Shown: one piece after another, positions 17,602 to 25,006 of the stretch
Numbering within the stretch: position 1 is the stretch's first letter
Layout of the letters: each line of letters begins with the position of its first letter
Assembly (NCBI GenBank): GCA_031261085.1
Contig: JAISKB010000026.1
Location: 18,517-82,516, forward strand
Source: Christensenellaceae bacterium
Lineage (GTDB): Bacteria; Bacillota; Clostridia; Christensenellales; CAG-138
Direction of reading: 5' to 3'
Length of the DNA stretch: 64,000 nucleotides
Made by a program: the position numbers and the translations under genes
The notes under the pieces: generated by a model
Database searches by the model: none
What the model was told of the DNA's origin: nothing
What the model saw: only the letters and a program-made list of their open reading frames with translations

Positions 17602-18537
17602 ATGGACAAGTTATACGATATTGCGATTATAGGCGCGGGGCCTGCGGGCTTGTCGGCCGGCATCTACGCCGGGCGCGCGCGGCTCTCCGCCTTGATAATA
17701 GAACAGGCGCAGGAAGGCGGGCAAATCACGGCTACCGCGCAAATCGAAAACTATCCCGGCGGCGAAGCGGGGGAAACCGGCATGGCGCTGGCCAAGCGGA
17801 TGGCCGAACAGGCGCGGAGCTTTGGCGCGGAATTTGCGTGGGATACCATTGCGGGGGCGTCGCTTGCGGGCGAGGTAAAGCGCCTGCGCGGCGGCATGGG
17901 CGAATATGCCGCAAAAACCGTGATACTCGCGGGCGGCACGCAGCCCCGGCGGCTGGGCTGCCCGGGCGAAAAGGAATTTACCGGCCGGGGCGTATCCTAC
18001 TGCGCCACCTGCGATGGCAGATTCTTCCGCGAGCGGGATATTTATGTGGTGGGCGGCGGCGACAGCGCGGCCTCGGAAGCGCTGTATCTCGCGCGGTTTG
18101 GCCGCAAGGTAACCATCATACACCGGCGGGATGCGCTGCGCGCGGTAAAATCCTTGCAGGAGCAGGTGCTGGCAAACCCCAAGCTGCGCGTTTTGTGGGA
18201 TAGCGAGGTGGAAGCGCTGGGCGGCGAGGGCATGCTGCAGCGCATCACGGTGAGGAATATAAAAACCGGGGCCCGCACCACCTTTGCGGCGCAGGAGCCC
18301 GGCGAGGCGATAGGGCTGTTCTGCTTTGTGGGTATGGATCCGCAAACCGCGCCCTATGTGGGCGAAGTGCAGATGGAGCGGGGGTATATACTGGCCGATG
18401 CGGATATGCGCACGAATATCCCCGGCGTATTTGCCGCGGGGGATATCCGCAAAAAGAGCCTGCGGCAGGTGGTCACCGCCGTGGCCGATGGCGCGATTGC
18501 CGCCGTGCAGGCCGAAAAGTATTTGAGCGAAAGCTAA
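17602..18537 (+). CDS. trxB: thioredoxin-disulfide reductase
   Basis: 311-residue FAD/NAD(P) oxidoreductase. The FAD-binding GAGPAGLSAG is at residues 11-20, the redox-active CATC pair at Cys134 and Cys137, the second dinucleotide motif GGGDSAASEAL follows, and the C-terminal FAD element is GVFAAGDIRKKSLRQVVTAV. It reduces thioredoxin, or a thioredoxin-like partner, with NADPH. The start at 17602 has GAGAGG upstream. No thioredoxin gene adjoins. Confidence 0.94.
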   Translation: MDKLYDIAIIGAGPAGLSAGIYAGRARLSALIIEQAQEGGQITATAQIENYPGGEAGETGMALAKRMAEQARSFGAEFAWDTIAGASLAGEVKRLRGGMGEYAAKTVILAGGTQPRRLGCPGEKEFTGRGVSYCATCDGRFFRERDIYVVGGGDSAASEALYLARFGRKVTIIHRRDALRAVKSLQEQVLANPKLRVLWDSEVEALGGEGMLQRITVRNIKTGARTTFAAQEPGEAIGLFCFVGMDPQTAPYVGEVQMERGYILADADMRTNIPGVFAAGDIRKKSLRQVVTAVADGAIAAVQAEKYLSES

Positions 18538-18571
18538 GGGCGCATATTCGATACAAAAAATCAAAACGCAA

Positions 18572-18597
18572 AAAGCGCACCCAAAAGGGTGCGCTTT
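18572..18597. terminator. bidirectional terminator between trxB and lysA
   Basis: A perfect 11-bp stem, AAAGCGCACCC / GGGTGCGCTTT, with an AAAA loop, placed between convergent genes and with A- and T-rich ends. Confidence 0.85.
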
Positions 18598-18616
18598 ATG
18601 ATGCAAAGGCCTTGCC

Positions 18617-19882
18617 TTACTTTAAATCGCCAAACAGCCCGCTCGTATCCAGGGTGGCAAAATAATCGGCCGGCGTTTCGGCACGGCGGATGAGCGTGAC
18701 GGAACCATCCTCCTCGAGCAGCAGCTCGGCGCAGCGCAGCTTGCCGTTGTAGTTGTAGCCCATGGAATATCCATGCGCGCCGGCATCGTGTATGGCGACG
18801 ATATCGCCCGCCTCTAGCCGCGGCAGCATGCGATCCACCGCGAACTTATCGTTGTTTTCGCACAGCGAGCCCGTGACATCGTAGGTATGGGTGCAGGGCG
18901 CATCCTCCTTGCCGAGCGCGGTGATATGGTGATAAGCGCCATAGATGGCGGGGCGCATCAGGTTGCAGGCGGTGGCGTCCAGGCCGATATAGTCTTTGTG
19001 GGTGTGCTTTTCGTGCAGCACGGTGGAAACGAGGTAGCCGTAAGGCCCGGTAATAAAGCGGCCCAGCTCGCTGAACAGGCTGATTTCCAGGCCGGCGGGC
19101 GCAACGAGGCGCTCGTATACCGCGCGCACCGCCTTGCCCACGCGGGCAATATCCACCGGCGCTTCATGGGGGCGGTAGGGGATGCCGATGCCGCCGGAAA
19201 GGTCGATGAAGCTGACCGTTACGCCCGTTTGCTCGCGGATATCCAGCGCCAGCAAAAACATCTTTTCGGCCAGGGCGGCATAATACCCTTCATCCAGCGC
19301 GCAGCTGATGAGCATGGCGTGCAGGCCAAAGCGTTGCACACCCTTGGCCTTTAGTATGCGCATGGCCTCGATGAGCTGGTCATATGTCATGCCAAACTTG
19401 GAATCGTGCAGGTCGCCCATGATGGCGTTGCGATCCAGCGAAAAGGCGCCGGGGTTGTAGCGGCAGCAGATGGCGCCGGGCAGGCCGCCGTGCCGCTCGA
19501 GATATTCGATGTGCGAGATGTCATCCAGGTTGACGATGGCGCCCAAGCGGCGCGCGTAGGCGAATTCTTCCGCAGGGGTATCGTTGGAGCTGAACATGAT
19601 AGCGTCGCCCACCAAGTCCAATCGCTCCGCGAGCAGCAGCTCGGTATAGGAGGCGCAGTCCACACCGCAGCCCTCCTCTTTAAGCAGGCGGAGTATGGCG
19701 GGGTTGGGCAGCGCCTTTACGGCGAAATATTCTTTATAGCCCTTGTTCCAGGCGAATGCCTGATGGAGCGCGCGCACACACCGGCGTATACCCGCCGCGT
19801 CGTAAAGATAGAACGGCGTGGGATATTGCGCCGCGATTTGCTGCGCCTGCGCTTTGCCAAAGGGTAGGGGCTTGACCGGCAT
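18617..19882 (-). CDS. lysA: diaminopimelate decarboxylase family protein
   Basis: 421-residue fold-type III PLP decarboxylase, the last step of lysine synthesis. The PLP lysine is in YFAVKALPNP (Lys56), DLSGGIGIPYRP is the phosphate-binding Gly loop, SELGRFITGP follows, and GSLCENNDKF holds the cross-subunit active-site Cys. Some family members act on other substrates (carboxynorspermidine, ornithine), but no polyamine genes adjoin, so LysA is the first choice. It stands alone, away from the asd-lysC-hom cluster. Confidence 0.85.
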   Translation of the reverse strand: MPVKPLPFGKAQAQQIAAQYPTPFYLYDAAGIRRCVRALHQAFAWNKGYKEYFAVKALPNPAILRLLKEEGCGVDCASYTELLLAERLDLVGDAIMFSSNDTPAEEFAYARRLGAIVNLDDISHIEYLERHGGLPGAICCRYNPGAFSLDRNAIMGDLHDSKFGMTYDQLIEAMRILKAKGVQRFGLHAMLISCALDEGYYAALAEKMFLLALDIREQTGVTVSFIDLSGGIGIPYRPHEAPVDIARVGKAVRAVYERLVAPAGLEISLFSELGRFITGPYGYLVSTVLHEKHTHKDYIGLDATACNLMRPAIYGAYHHITALGKEDAPCTHTYDVTGSLCENNDKFAVDRMLPRLEAGDIVAIHDAGAHGYSMGYNYNGKLRCAELLLEEDGSVTLIRRAETPADYFATLDTSGLFGDLK

Positions 19883-20004
19883 GGTGGCTGGCTCCTTCGC
19901 AATTGATATGGATTATTGTATATTGTATATGGAGCGTATAAAAAAATCAAGGGAGAAATGCGGCGCTTGGGCGCATATCCCCCTCGTTTGGGCGCGGCAA
20001 AAAA

Positions 20005-20244
20005 TCAGTTGATGAAGGTGGAAAGGTCCGTGCCGGTAACGAAGCAATATACCGCCACGCCCAGTATCAGCAAAAAGGCGAAAAAGGTGCCAAACTTAAA
20101 GCGGAAGCGTTCGCCGGTTTTATGCGCCTTCACGATGCTGGATATGAACCAGATGAAGTAGAGCACGGCGGCCCCCAGCAGTATGTATGCGATATTGGTC
20201 TGCACAAAAAGCATGATGTTTTGCAGCGTTGTTGTTTCTTCCAT
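20005..20244 (-). CDS. small two-helix membrane protein, unknown
   Basis: 79-residue protein with two hydrophobic helices (about residues 17-37, IAYILLGAAVLYFIWFI, and 52-69, FFAFLLILGVAVYCFVTG) joined by a basic loop. A good AAGGAGA site precedes the ATG. I do not recognise a family. It follows lysA's 5' end by about 120 bases on the same strand. The 269 bases on its upstream side, to the tRNA, show only the tRNA promoter. Confidence 0.75.
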   Translation of the reverse strand: MEETTTLQNIMLFVQTNIAYILLGAAVLYFIWFISSIVKAHKTGERFRFKFGTFFAFLLILGVAVYCFVTGTDLSTFIN

Positions 20245-20455
20245 AATAGTTCTCCTTACATATAATGGTTATAGTGCGCCGCGCCGCGCCGTTTGCGCGC
20301 GGCGTATTGCCCTACAAATTGTAAGGGCAAGGTGTGGATTTGTAAATACATTTATATAAATAAAACAACAATAAATTCAATTATACAGCGCGGCGCGCTT
20401 TTGCCCCGCTTGGCGCGCTTACCCCTTTACACCGCGGCCGCCATACCAAAAGGGA

Positions 20456-20483
20456 TTGACAAGCACGCAAAAACCCGTATAAT
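20456..20483 (+). promoter_or_regulatory. tRNA-Glu promoter
   Basis: TTGACA (20456-20461), 16-bp spacer, TATAAT (20478-20483): a full consensus promoter 30 bases before the tRNA. Confidence 0.8.
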
Positions 20484-20513
20484 GAAATATGCGCGCAGGT
20501 GCTGCGCGAGTAT

Positions 20514-20589
20514 GCTCGGTTCGTCTAGTGGCCTAGGACATCGCCCTCTCACGGCGAGAACAGGGGTTCGACTCCCCTACCGGGTGCCA
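20514..20589 (+). tRNA. tRNA-Glu (anticodon CTC)
   Basis: 76 bases including encoded CCA. The acceptor pairs GCTCGGT with ACCGGGT, the anticodon arm is CGCCCTCTCACGGCG with CTC at its centre, the T arm is AGGGGTTCGACTCCCCT, and the discriminator base is G. A consensus promoter precedes it. The acceptor contains two G-U pairs. Confidence 0.93.
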
Positions 20590-20667
20590 TAATAACAGGA
20601 TGCTGAAAGGTATCCTGTTTTTTGTGCTGAATTTTTCCAAAATATGCCTGATTATGGGAAATTTTTC

Positions 20668-20840
20668 TTTTCAAATGCGTTGAAATGGTATATACTAAGG
20701 CTGTAATGTTATGTTTTGTCGAATATACTCGACAAATGTGCCTGTTTGTGTAACAATTTTTGCAGATGGGCGGGCAAAGATGACGTTGCGCTGGAATCAA
20801 ATATAAAGCAATTGCCTCTAACGAGGGCAGTCGCTTTTTT
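20668..20840 (+). promoter_or_regulatory. promoter and structured leader of large surface protein
   Basis: TTTTCA (20668-20673) and TATACT (20691-20696) with 17-bp spacing make a fair promoter. Inside the transcript lies a perfect 8-bp hairpin TTTGTCGA-ATATAC-TCGACAAA (20715-20736). A GCAATTGCCTCT / AGGGCAGTCGC hairpin followed by six T (20808-20840) ends 33 bases before the start codon. A terminator inside the leader suggests attenuation; I recognise no known riboswitch class. Confidence 0.5.
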
Positions 20841-20873
20841 GCAATGCAGAATAAAACATTGGGGGAGAAGGCT

Positions 20874-22931
20874 ATGTTAAAGCATGGCGCAAGCAGGGTA
20901 GCGGCGGCGGTTCTAACGGCTTGCATGTTCGTAGGACTGTTTACCATTAAACCAATAACGGCAAAGGCGGCGGGGGCAATCACCGCAACGGTTGAGCAGA
21001 CCGGCACCCTAAGCGCGCCGGTTTACATCCTGAATGTCACCAATGTTGCCGAGCCAATCGTGGGCTACGAATCCCTCATCATCTCGTGGCCGGAGCAGCT
21101 TGAGCCGAACTGGGGCGCGCTGCTGACAACCTATACATACTTGCAAAAGAACGAGGCGGCGGGGGCTTCATCCGCCACGTTTACCGTAAGCGCACCCATT
21201 GGCACCAACGGCACAGCCGCCAATATCAAAAGCTTTTTGAATCAAATCTCCTTTGCCCCTAAGGTTGCGGGCGTTTTCCCGGCATCTACCGCAAAAATCA
21301 ATATTTCCGTCTACGAAAACCATGGCGTCCTCTGGGAAAACCACCCCGATGGCGACATCCATTTTTACGAGTTTGTTCCTACTCCTGTTACTACATTGTC
21401 GTGGTCGGACGCCTATAATGCCGCACAAGCAAGCACCGTTACAACAGTCGGCGGGGTGACGCACGGATACTTGGCGACCGTCACGAGCATCGAGGAGCAA
21501 ACCTATATTTACAACGCCATCGGGCAATTGCCCGGCTGGCTTGGCGGCACGCGCGCCACAATCGGCGGCAACAAAATCGACAATGAAAGCAGCATAACCG
21601 AAGCCGCTTTACAGGTGAGCGATGGCGTCATTGAATGGTATTGGGCCTGCGGGCCGGAAGCAGGGCTTGTTTTTCACAATATGCGCGACTCTCGTGAACA
21701 GGGTATTGGCCCGGGGAGCATTACCCGAACCAACAAGAATGCGGATATTTTCGCCAGGATGGAAGCACAATTCCCCGACTATATAGTGGACAGCGCGGAG
21801 GGAACGAAAAGCGCCGTTTTCAGCTACTTTGACAAATCACTAACTACCGATCTGTTCGGTGTTATTAATAATTTGGAAGGCGTTCCTTATGCCCCCGCCA
21901 GCCAAGGCGAACCGACCGGGAGCGGACATACCGAAGCGTTCCTGCAATGGGCCCGTTTATACACGCCGTATTGGAACGACCTGTCTAATGTGTACGGCGA
22001 TGGCACCCCGAATCCTCAGTATATGTTGGGCTACTATATCGAATACAGCATACCCCAAAGCGCCTTTGCGGCGCAGCTGGAGCTGCCGCTCCCCGCTGTT
22101 CCCATCTTCGTGAAATTCGACAAGAACGATGGAGCGCCAAACATAATCGATACGCAGTCCTTTTGGAGCAGCGATACGCCTCGCACCGTCACATTGCCCG
22201 CCGTGGGCACCTACGCGGGGCACGATACGGATGGCAAGTGGTACACCGCCGCCGCCAAGGGCAGCGGCACGGAAGTAACCACGGCCACGGTGTTTAACGC
22301 GAGCGCAACGGTATATGTGCAGTGGGAGATTCAGCATTTCACCGTCATATTCCACTCAAAAACCAGTCAGGTTTACCCAAACGTGCCGCTCGACTACGAC
22401 GACCTTGTGACCGCCCCCAGCGCTCCAACCCTGCCGCCCGGCGTGACCGACTTCCTTGGGTGGACGCTGCAGGACGGTACGTCGTATACCTTCGGCTCCG
22501 CCGTGCAGGATGCCGCGGATGCATCGAGCCGCGAGCTGCACCTATACGCGAGCTATAACCCAAGCGTTTTTACCGTGATTTTTGACGACAACTACCCCGG
22601 GGGCAGCATCGACAGCACCCGCACCGGGTTCATAAGCGATTCTGTCGCGGCAAAGCCAAGCCCCACGCGCCCCGGCTACAGGTTTGCCGGCTGGTATGAG
22701 GATGCGCAAGGCACGATACCGGCGACTATCCCGACGACGTTCGCGGGCAACGCATACTTCTACGCCAAGTGGATACGAAACTCCAGCGACGGCGGCAGTT
22801 GGGATACCGAACCGCCCGTTATAGCTGTGACGCCGCCCAAAACGGGGGGCGCCGCAAGCGGGGTATGGGCGCTGTTGCTGGCGTTCGCCGCCCTTGCTTG
22901 GGCGCGGGCAAGGCGCAATACCATGGCGTAA
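20874..22931 (+). CDS. cell-surface protein with lectin-like and InlB-type repeat regions
   Basis: 685-residue exported protein. An N-terminal signal peptide (hydrophobic core AAVLTACMFVGLF, processing near AKAAG) is followed by a region around residues 180-260 that looks like a C-type-lectin fold (YLATVTSIEEQTYIYNAI, WLGGTR). Two or three Listeria-Bacteroides (InlB B) repeat-like units occupy about 430-645 (VIFDDNYPGG, RPGYRFAGWYEDAQG, YAKW). The C-terminus has PPKTGG, a hydrophobic helix and an RARR tail, a degenerate sortase-type signal. The ATG at 20874 follows GGGGGAGAAGG. It is likely wall-attached and involved in surface binding. Confidence 0.82.
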   Translation: MLKHGASRVAAAVLTACMFVGLFTIKPITAKAAGAITATVEQTGTLSAPVYILNVTNVAEPIVGYESLIISWPEQLEPNWGALLTTYTYLQKNEAAGASSATFTVSAPIGTNGTAANIKSFLNQISFAPKVAGVFPASTAKINISVYENHGVLWENHPDGDIHFYEFVPTPVTTLSWSDAYNAAQASTVTTVGGVTHGYLATVTSIEEQTYIYNAIGQLPGWLGGTRATIGGNKIDNESSITEAALQVSDGVIEWYWACGPEAGLVFHNMRDSREQGIGPGSITRTNKNADIFARMEAQFPDYIVDSAEGTKSAVFSYFDKSLTTDLFGVINNLEGVPYAPASQGEPTGSGHTEAFLQWARLYTPYWNDLSNVYGDGTPNPQYMLGYYIEYSIPQSAFAAQLELPLPAVPIFVKFDKNDGAPNIIDTQSFWSSDTPRTVTLPAVGTYAGHDTDGKWYTAAAKGSGTEVTTATVFNASATVYVQWEIQHFTVIFHSKTSQVYPNVPLDYDDLVTAPSAPTLPPGVTDFLGWTLQDGTSYTFGSAVQDAADASSRELHLYASYNPSVFTVIFDDNYPGGSIDSTRTGFISDSVAAKPSPTRPGYRFAGWYEDAQGTIPATIPTTFAGNAYFYAKWIRNSSDGGSWDTEPPVIAVTPPKTGGAASGVWALLLAFAALAWARARRNTMA

Positions 22932-22946
22932 CAACAGACGCATGCA

Positions 22947-22975
22947 AAAGGCGGGGAATGACCCCCGCCTTTTTT
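22947..22975 (+). terminator. terminator after surface protein
   Basis: AAGGCGGGG / CCCCCGCCTT with a short loop and a T6 run, 15 bases after the stop. Confidence 0.85.
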
Positions 22976-23020
22976 GCGCTTGCGGCTTCAGCTTGCACAA
23001 ACCTGATTTTCAAAAAGCGC

Positions 23021-23049
23021 TTATATTATTCGCAAGTTAGATGTATAAT
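23021..23049 (+). promoter_or_regulatory. probable promoter of Fic toxin-antitoxin pair
   Basis: A perfect TATAAT at 23044-23049 with a weak -35 (TTATAT, 23021-23026) at 17 bp. It lies 40 bases before the antitoxin start; the weak -35 fits a regulated promoter. Confidence 0.5.
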
Positions 23050-23088
23050 AGATAATGAAGCATACGAGTGTGAAAGAGAGGGTTCGTA

Positions 23089-23475
23089 ATGGACTTGATG
23101 ACAGCAAAGGAAGCCGCAGCGCTGTGGGGCATTTCGCAGCGGCGCGTTCAGGTGTTGTGTGATAATGGGCGAGTCAGCGGCGCGGAGCGCCTTGGCAATG
23201 ATATGTGGGTTATACCCAACGGGACGCCAAAACCGCTTGACGGCAGGACAAAAATGGCAAAACGACAGCACAACCCGGGCATTATGCCCCGCGATATGGA
23301 ACGCTTAATCGGCGAGGTCAACGGCACAATGGCTATGGAGGGTATGCCGCTTACGGAGGGGGACAAGGAGCGGCTGCGAATTGTCCTGCGCGGTGAAGCA
23401 ACCGCTGATGAAATGGTACAACGACTTGTAGCAAAGCATAGGAGAAGTGAAAATGTCGGACGAGTACGAATATAG
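23089..23475 (+). CDS. HTH-VbhA-like antitoxin of a Fic system
   Basis: 128-residue protein with two parts. Residues 1-52 look like an excisionase/MerR-like winged helix (MTAKEAAALWGISQRRVQVL, then GNDMWVIPNG). Residues 65-115 look like the VbhA antitoxin domain: the segment GTMAMEGMPLT holds the Fic-inhibitory pattern [S/T]xxxE[G/N] as Thr80, Glu84 and Gly85, and the Glu would block the ATP gamma-phosphate site of Fic. Its last 23 bases overlap the fic gene. Binding of its own promoter through the N-terminal domain is an inference. Confidence 0.82.
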   Translation: MDLMTAKEAAALWGISQRRVQVLCDNGRVSGAERLGNDMWVIPNGTPKPLDGRTKMAKRQHNPGIMPRDMERLIGEVNGTMAMEGMPLTEGDKERLRIVLRGEATADEMVQRLVAKHRRSENVGRVRI

Positions 23476-24136
23476 CTATAAATGGGATATTCGCTATTGC
23501 TACGAAAACGCACATGTCCTGCGGAATAAGCTCGGCATTACCGAAGCGGACGCGTTGCACACAGCGGAACGAGAGATTGCGGCGATTCGGGTTCTCGAAG
23601 CGGAGCGGACCCCTATTCGCGGCAAACTCGATTTCAAGCATCTGTGCAATATTCACCGCTATATCTTCGGCGACATCTACGATTGGGCGGGCAGCCTGCG
23701 TATGGTGAACATTGCGAAAGGCAATCCGTTTTGTAATTGCGAAGTGCTGGATGTTTATGGCGCTGAGCTTTTTGGCAAGCTGAAAGCGGAGCATTATCTG
23801 CTCGGCACACCGCCGGAACATATACCCGAACGGTTGGCGCATTATCTAAGCGAAATCAACGTCCTGCACCCGTTTAGGGAGGGCAACGGGCGCGCACAGC
23901 GACTATTTATAGCTTATCTCGCACTTGCCGCGGGTTATCGCGTAGACTTCACAGACGTGACCGCCGCAGAGATGATTGAGGCAAGCGTCAAGGCGTTTGA
24001 CCGCGATGAATCCCCTATGCGCGCTATATTCGAGCGCATTACAACCCCGATAAGCCGCGACGAGCAACAGGCCGCTGTCCGCGCAATTACAGGCGCGAGA
24101 AGTGAGATTGCAAAAATAATGAGATTGAGGTCATGA
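23453..24136 (+). CDS. fic: Fic family protein (AMP transferase toxin)
   Basis: 227-residue Fic protein. The catalytic loop HPFREGNGRAQR begins at His139 and is complete, so AMP transfer from ATP onto a target hydroxyl is expected. The beta-flap region has DIYDWAGSLRMVNIAKGN. No inhibitory [S/T]xxxE[G/N] motif is apparent inside it, which fits class I Fic toxins whose inhibitory helix is on a separate antitoxin, here the overlapping upstream gene. The ATG at 23453 has a GGAG site; 23 bases overlap the antitoxin. The target protein is unknown. Confidence 0.92.
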   Translation: MSDEYEYSYKWDIRYCYENAHVLRNKLGITEADALHTAEREIAAIRVLEAERTPIRGKLDFKHLCNIHRYIFGDIYDWAGSLRMVNIAKGNPFCNCEVLDVYGAELFGKLKAEHYLLGTPPEHIPERLAHYLSEINVLHPFREGNGRAQRLFIAYLALAAGYRVDFTDVTAAEMIEASVKAFDRDESPMRAIFERITTPISRDEQQAAVRAITGARSEIAKIMRLRS

Positions 24137-24158
24137 TAAATACAAGCGAATCGCCGCT

Positions 24159-24794
24159 CTATATCCCCTTGATTAAGGCCTCCACCTGCGCCACGCTAAA
24201 CGGGTTCCCGGCGGTCACGATGATGTCGCCGGCGGTAAAGCGCAGATCCGGGTCGGGGGAAAGCAGTATGGAGCCCTCCCGCTTTACGGCTACGATCAGC
24301 GCGCCGGTAATGCGGCGAAAATCCGCCTCGCGGATGCTTTTGCCCAGCAGGGGCGAGCCCTCTGCCACATGAAATTCATAGTTACGCAGGGGGTTGCTCT
24401 TTTCGAACCTGTCGTTCAAATCGAGCAGGTCGCTCACCAGCTGCTCGGTGCGCGCATCCAGCGCGGCGCGGCGCTCCATAATGGCGCGCAGCTCCTGCTT
24501 GAGCGTTTGCATATCCTGCGCCATCTTATATTTTTCTAAATATGCCAGCGCCTGCTCGCGGGAAATCACCCGCGCGCCGCTGTTCTGCCGTATTTCGATA
24601 ATGCCCATATCCGCAAGCAGCTTCATGGCCCGGCGTATGGTCTCCTGCGATACATGGTATTCGGTGCCCATCAGGGAGCGGCCCGAAAAGCGCGCGTTCT
24701 CCACCAAATCGCCGCCGGCAACCCGCGAGGCTATGTCGTAGGCCACCTTGGCATAAATCGCCGTCTTATCGCGGCCGTGTTCAAACTGCTCCAT
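24159..24794 (-). CDS. busR: GntR-type regulator with RCK_C domain, BusR-like
   Basis: 211-residue regulator. A GntR winged helix occupies about residues 1-75 (SRVAGGDLVENARFSG, YHVSQETIRRAMKLL), then a coiled-coil linker of about 50 residues, then a TrkA-C (RCK_C) domain (about 135-211, EGSPLLGKSIREADFRRITG, LRFTAGDIIVTAG). This domain order is that of BusR, which binds c-di-AMP through RCK_C and represses glycine-betaine uptake. It is divergent from just such an importer. No clear ribosome site precedes the ATG at 24794; an in-frame TTG is at 24800. It converges on the fic gene, 22 bases apart. Confidence 0.87.
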   Translation of the reverse strand: MEQFEHGRDKTAIYAKVAYDIASRVAGGDLVENARFSGRSLMGTEYHVSQETIRRAMKLLADMGIIEIRQNSGARVISREQALAYLEKYKMAQDMQTLKQELRAIMERRAALDARTEQLVSDLLDLNDRFEKSNPLRNYEFHVAEGSPLLGKSIREADFRRITGALIVAVKREGSILLSPDPDLRFTAGDIIVTAGNPFSVAQVEALIKGI

Positions 24795-24916
24795 ATACAA
24801 ACCGTATTAAAGCCCGCGCCGTTGGGCGCTTTGGGCACCTTTCTGCATTTAATAGTATCATATGCACTTGCAAACCACAACGGCGATAATTCGATAAATC
24901 TAGTCATTTCGCTCGC

Positions 24917-24955
24917 TTGACTTTATGACAATTCTATATTAATATAAAGTTGTCA
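24917..24955 (+). promoter_or_regulatory. betaine transporter promoter with BusR-like operator
   Basis: TTGACT (24917-24922) and TAATAT (24940-24945) are 17 bp apart. An inverted repeat, TGACAA (24926-24931) and TTGTCA (24950-24955), has one arm in the promoter spacer and the other just after the -10 box, 18 bases between arms; extended arms TTTATGACAA / TTGTCACTTT match at 8 of 10 positions. A widely spaced bipartite site suits a BusR-type repressor with a long coiled coil. Confidence 0.65.
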
Positions 24956-25006
24956 CTTTTTTAAGAGCTGGAATCATCTTTAAGCGGAGCTATGGGGAGG
25001 ATATAT

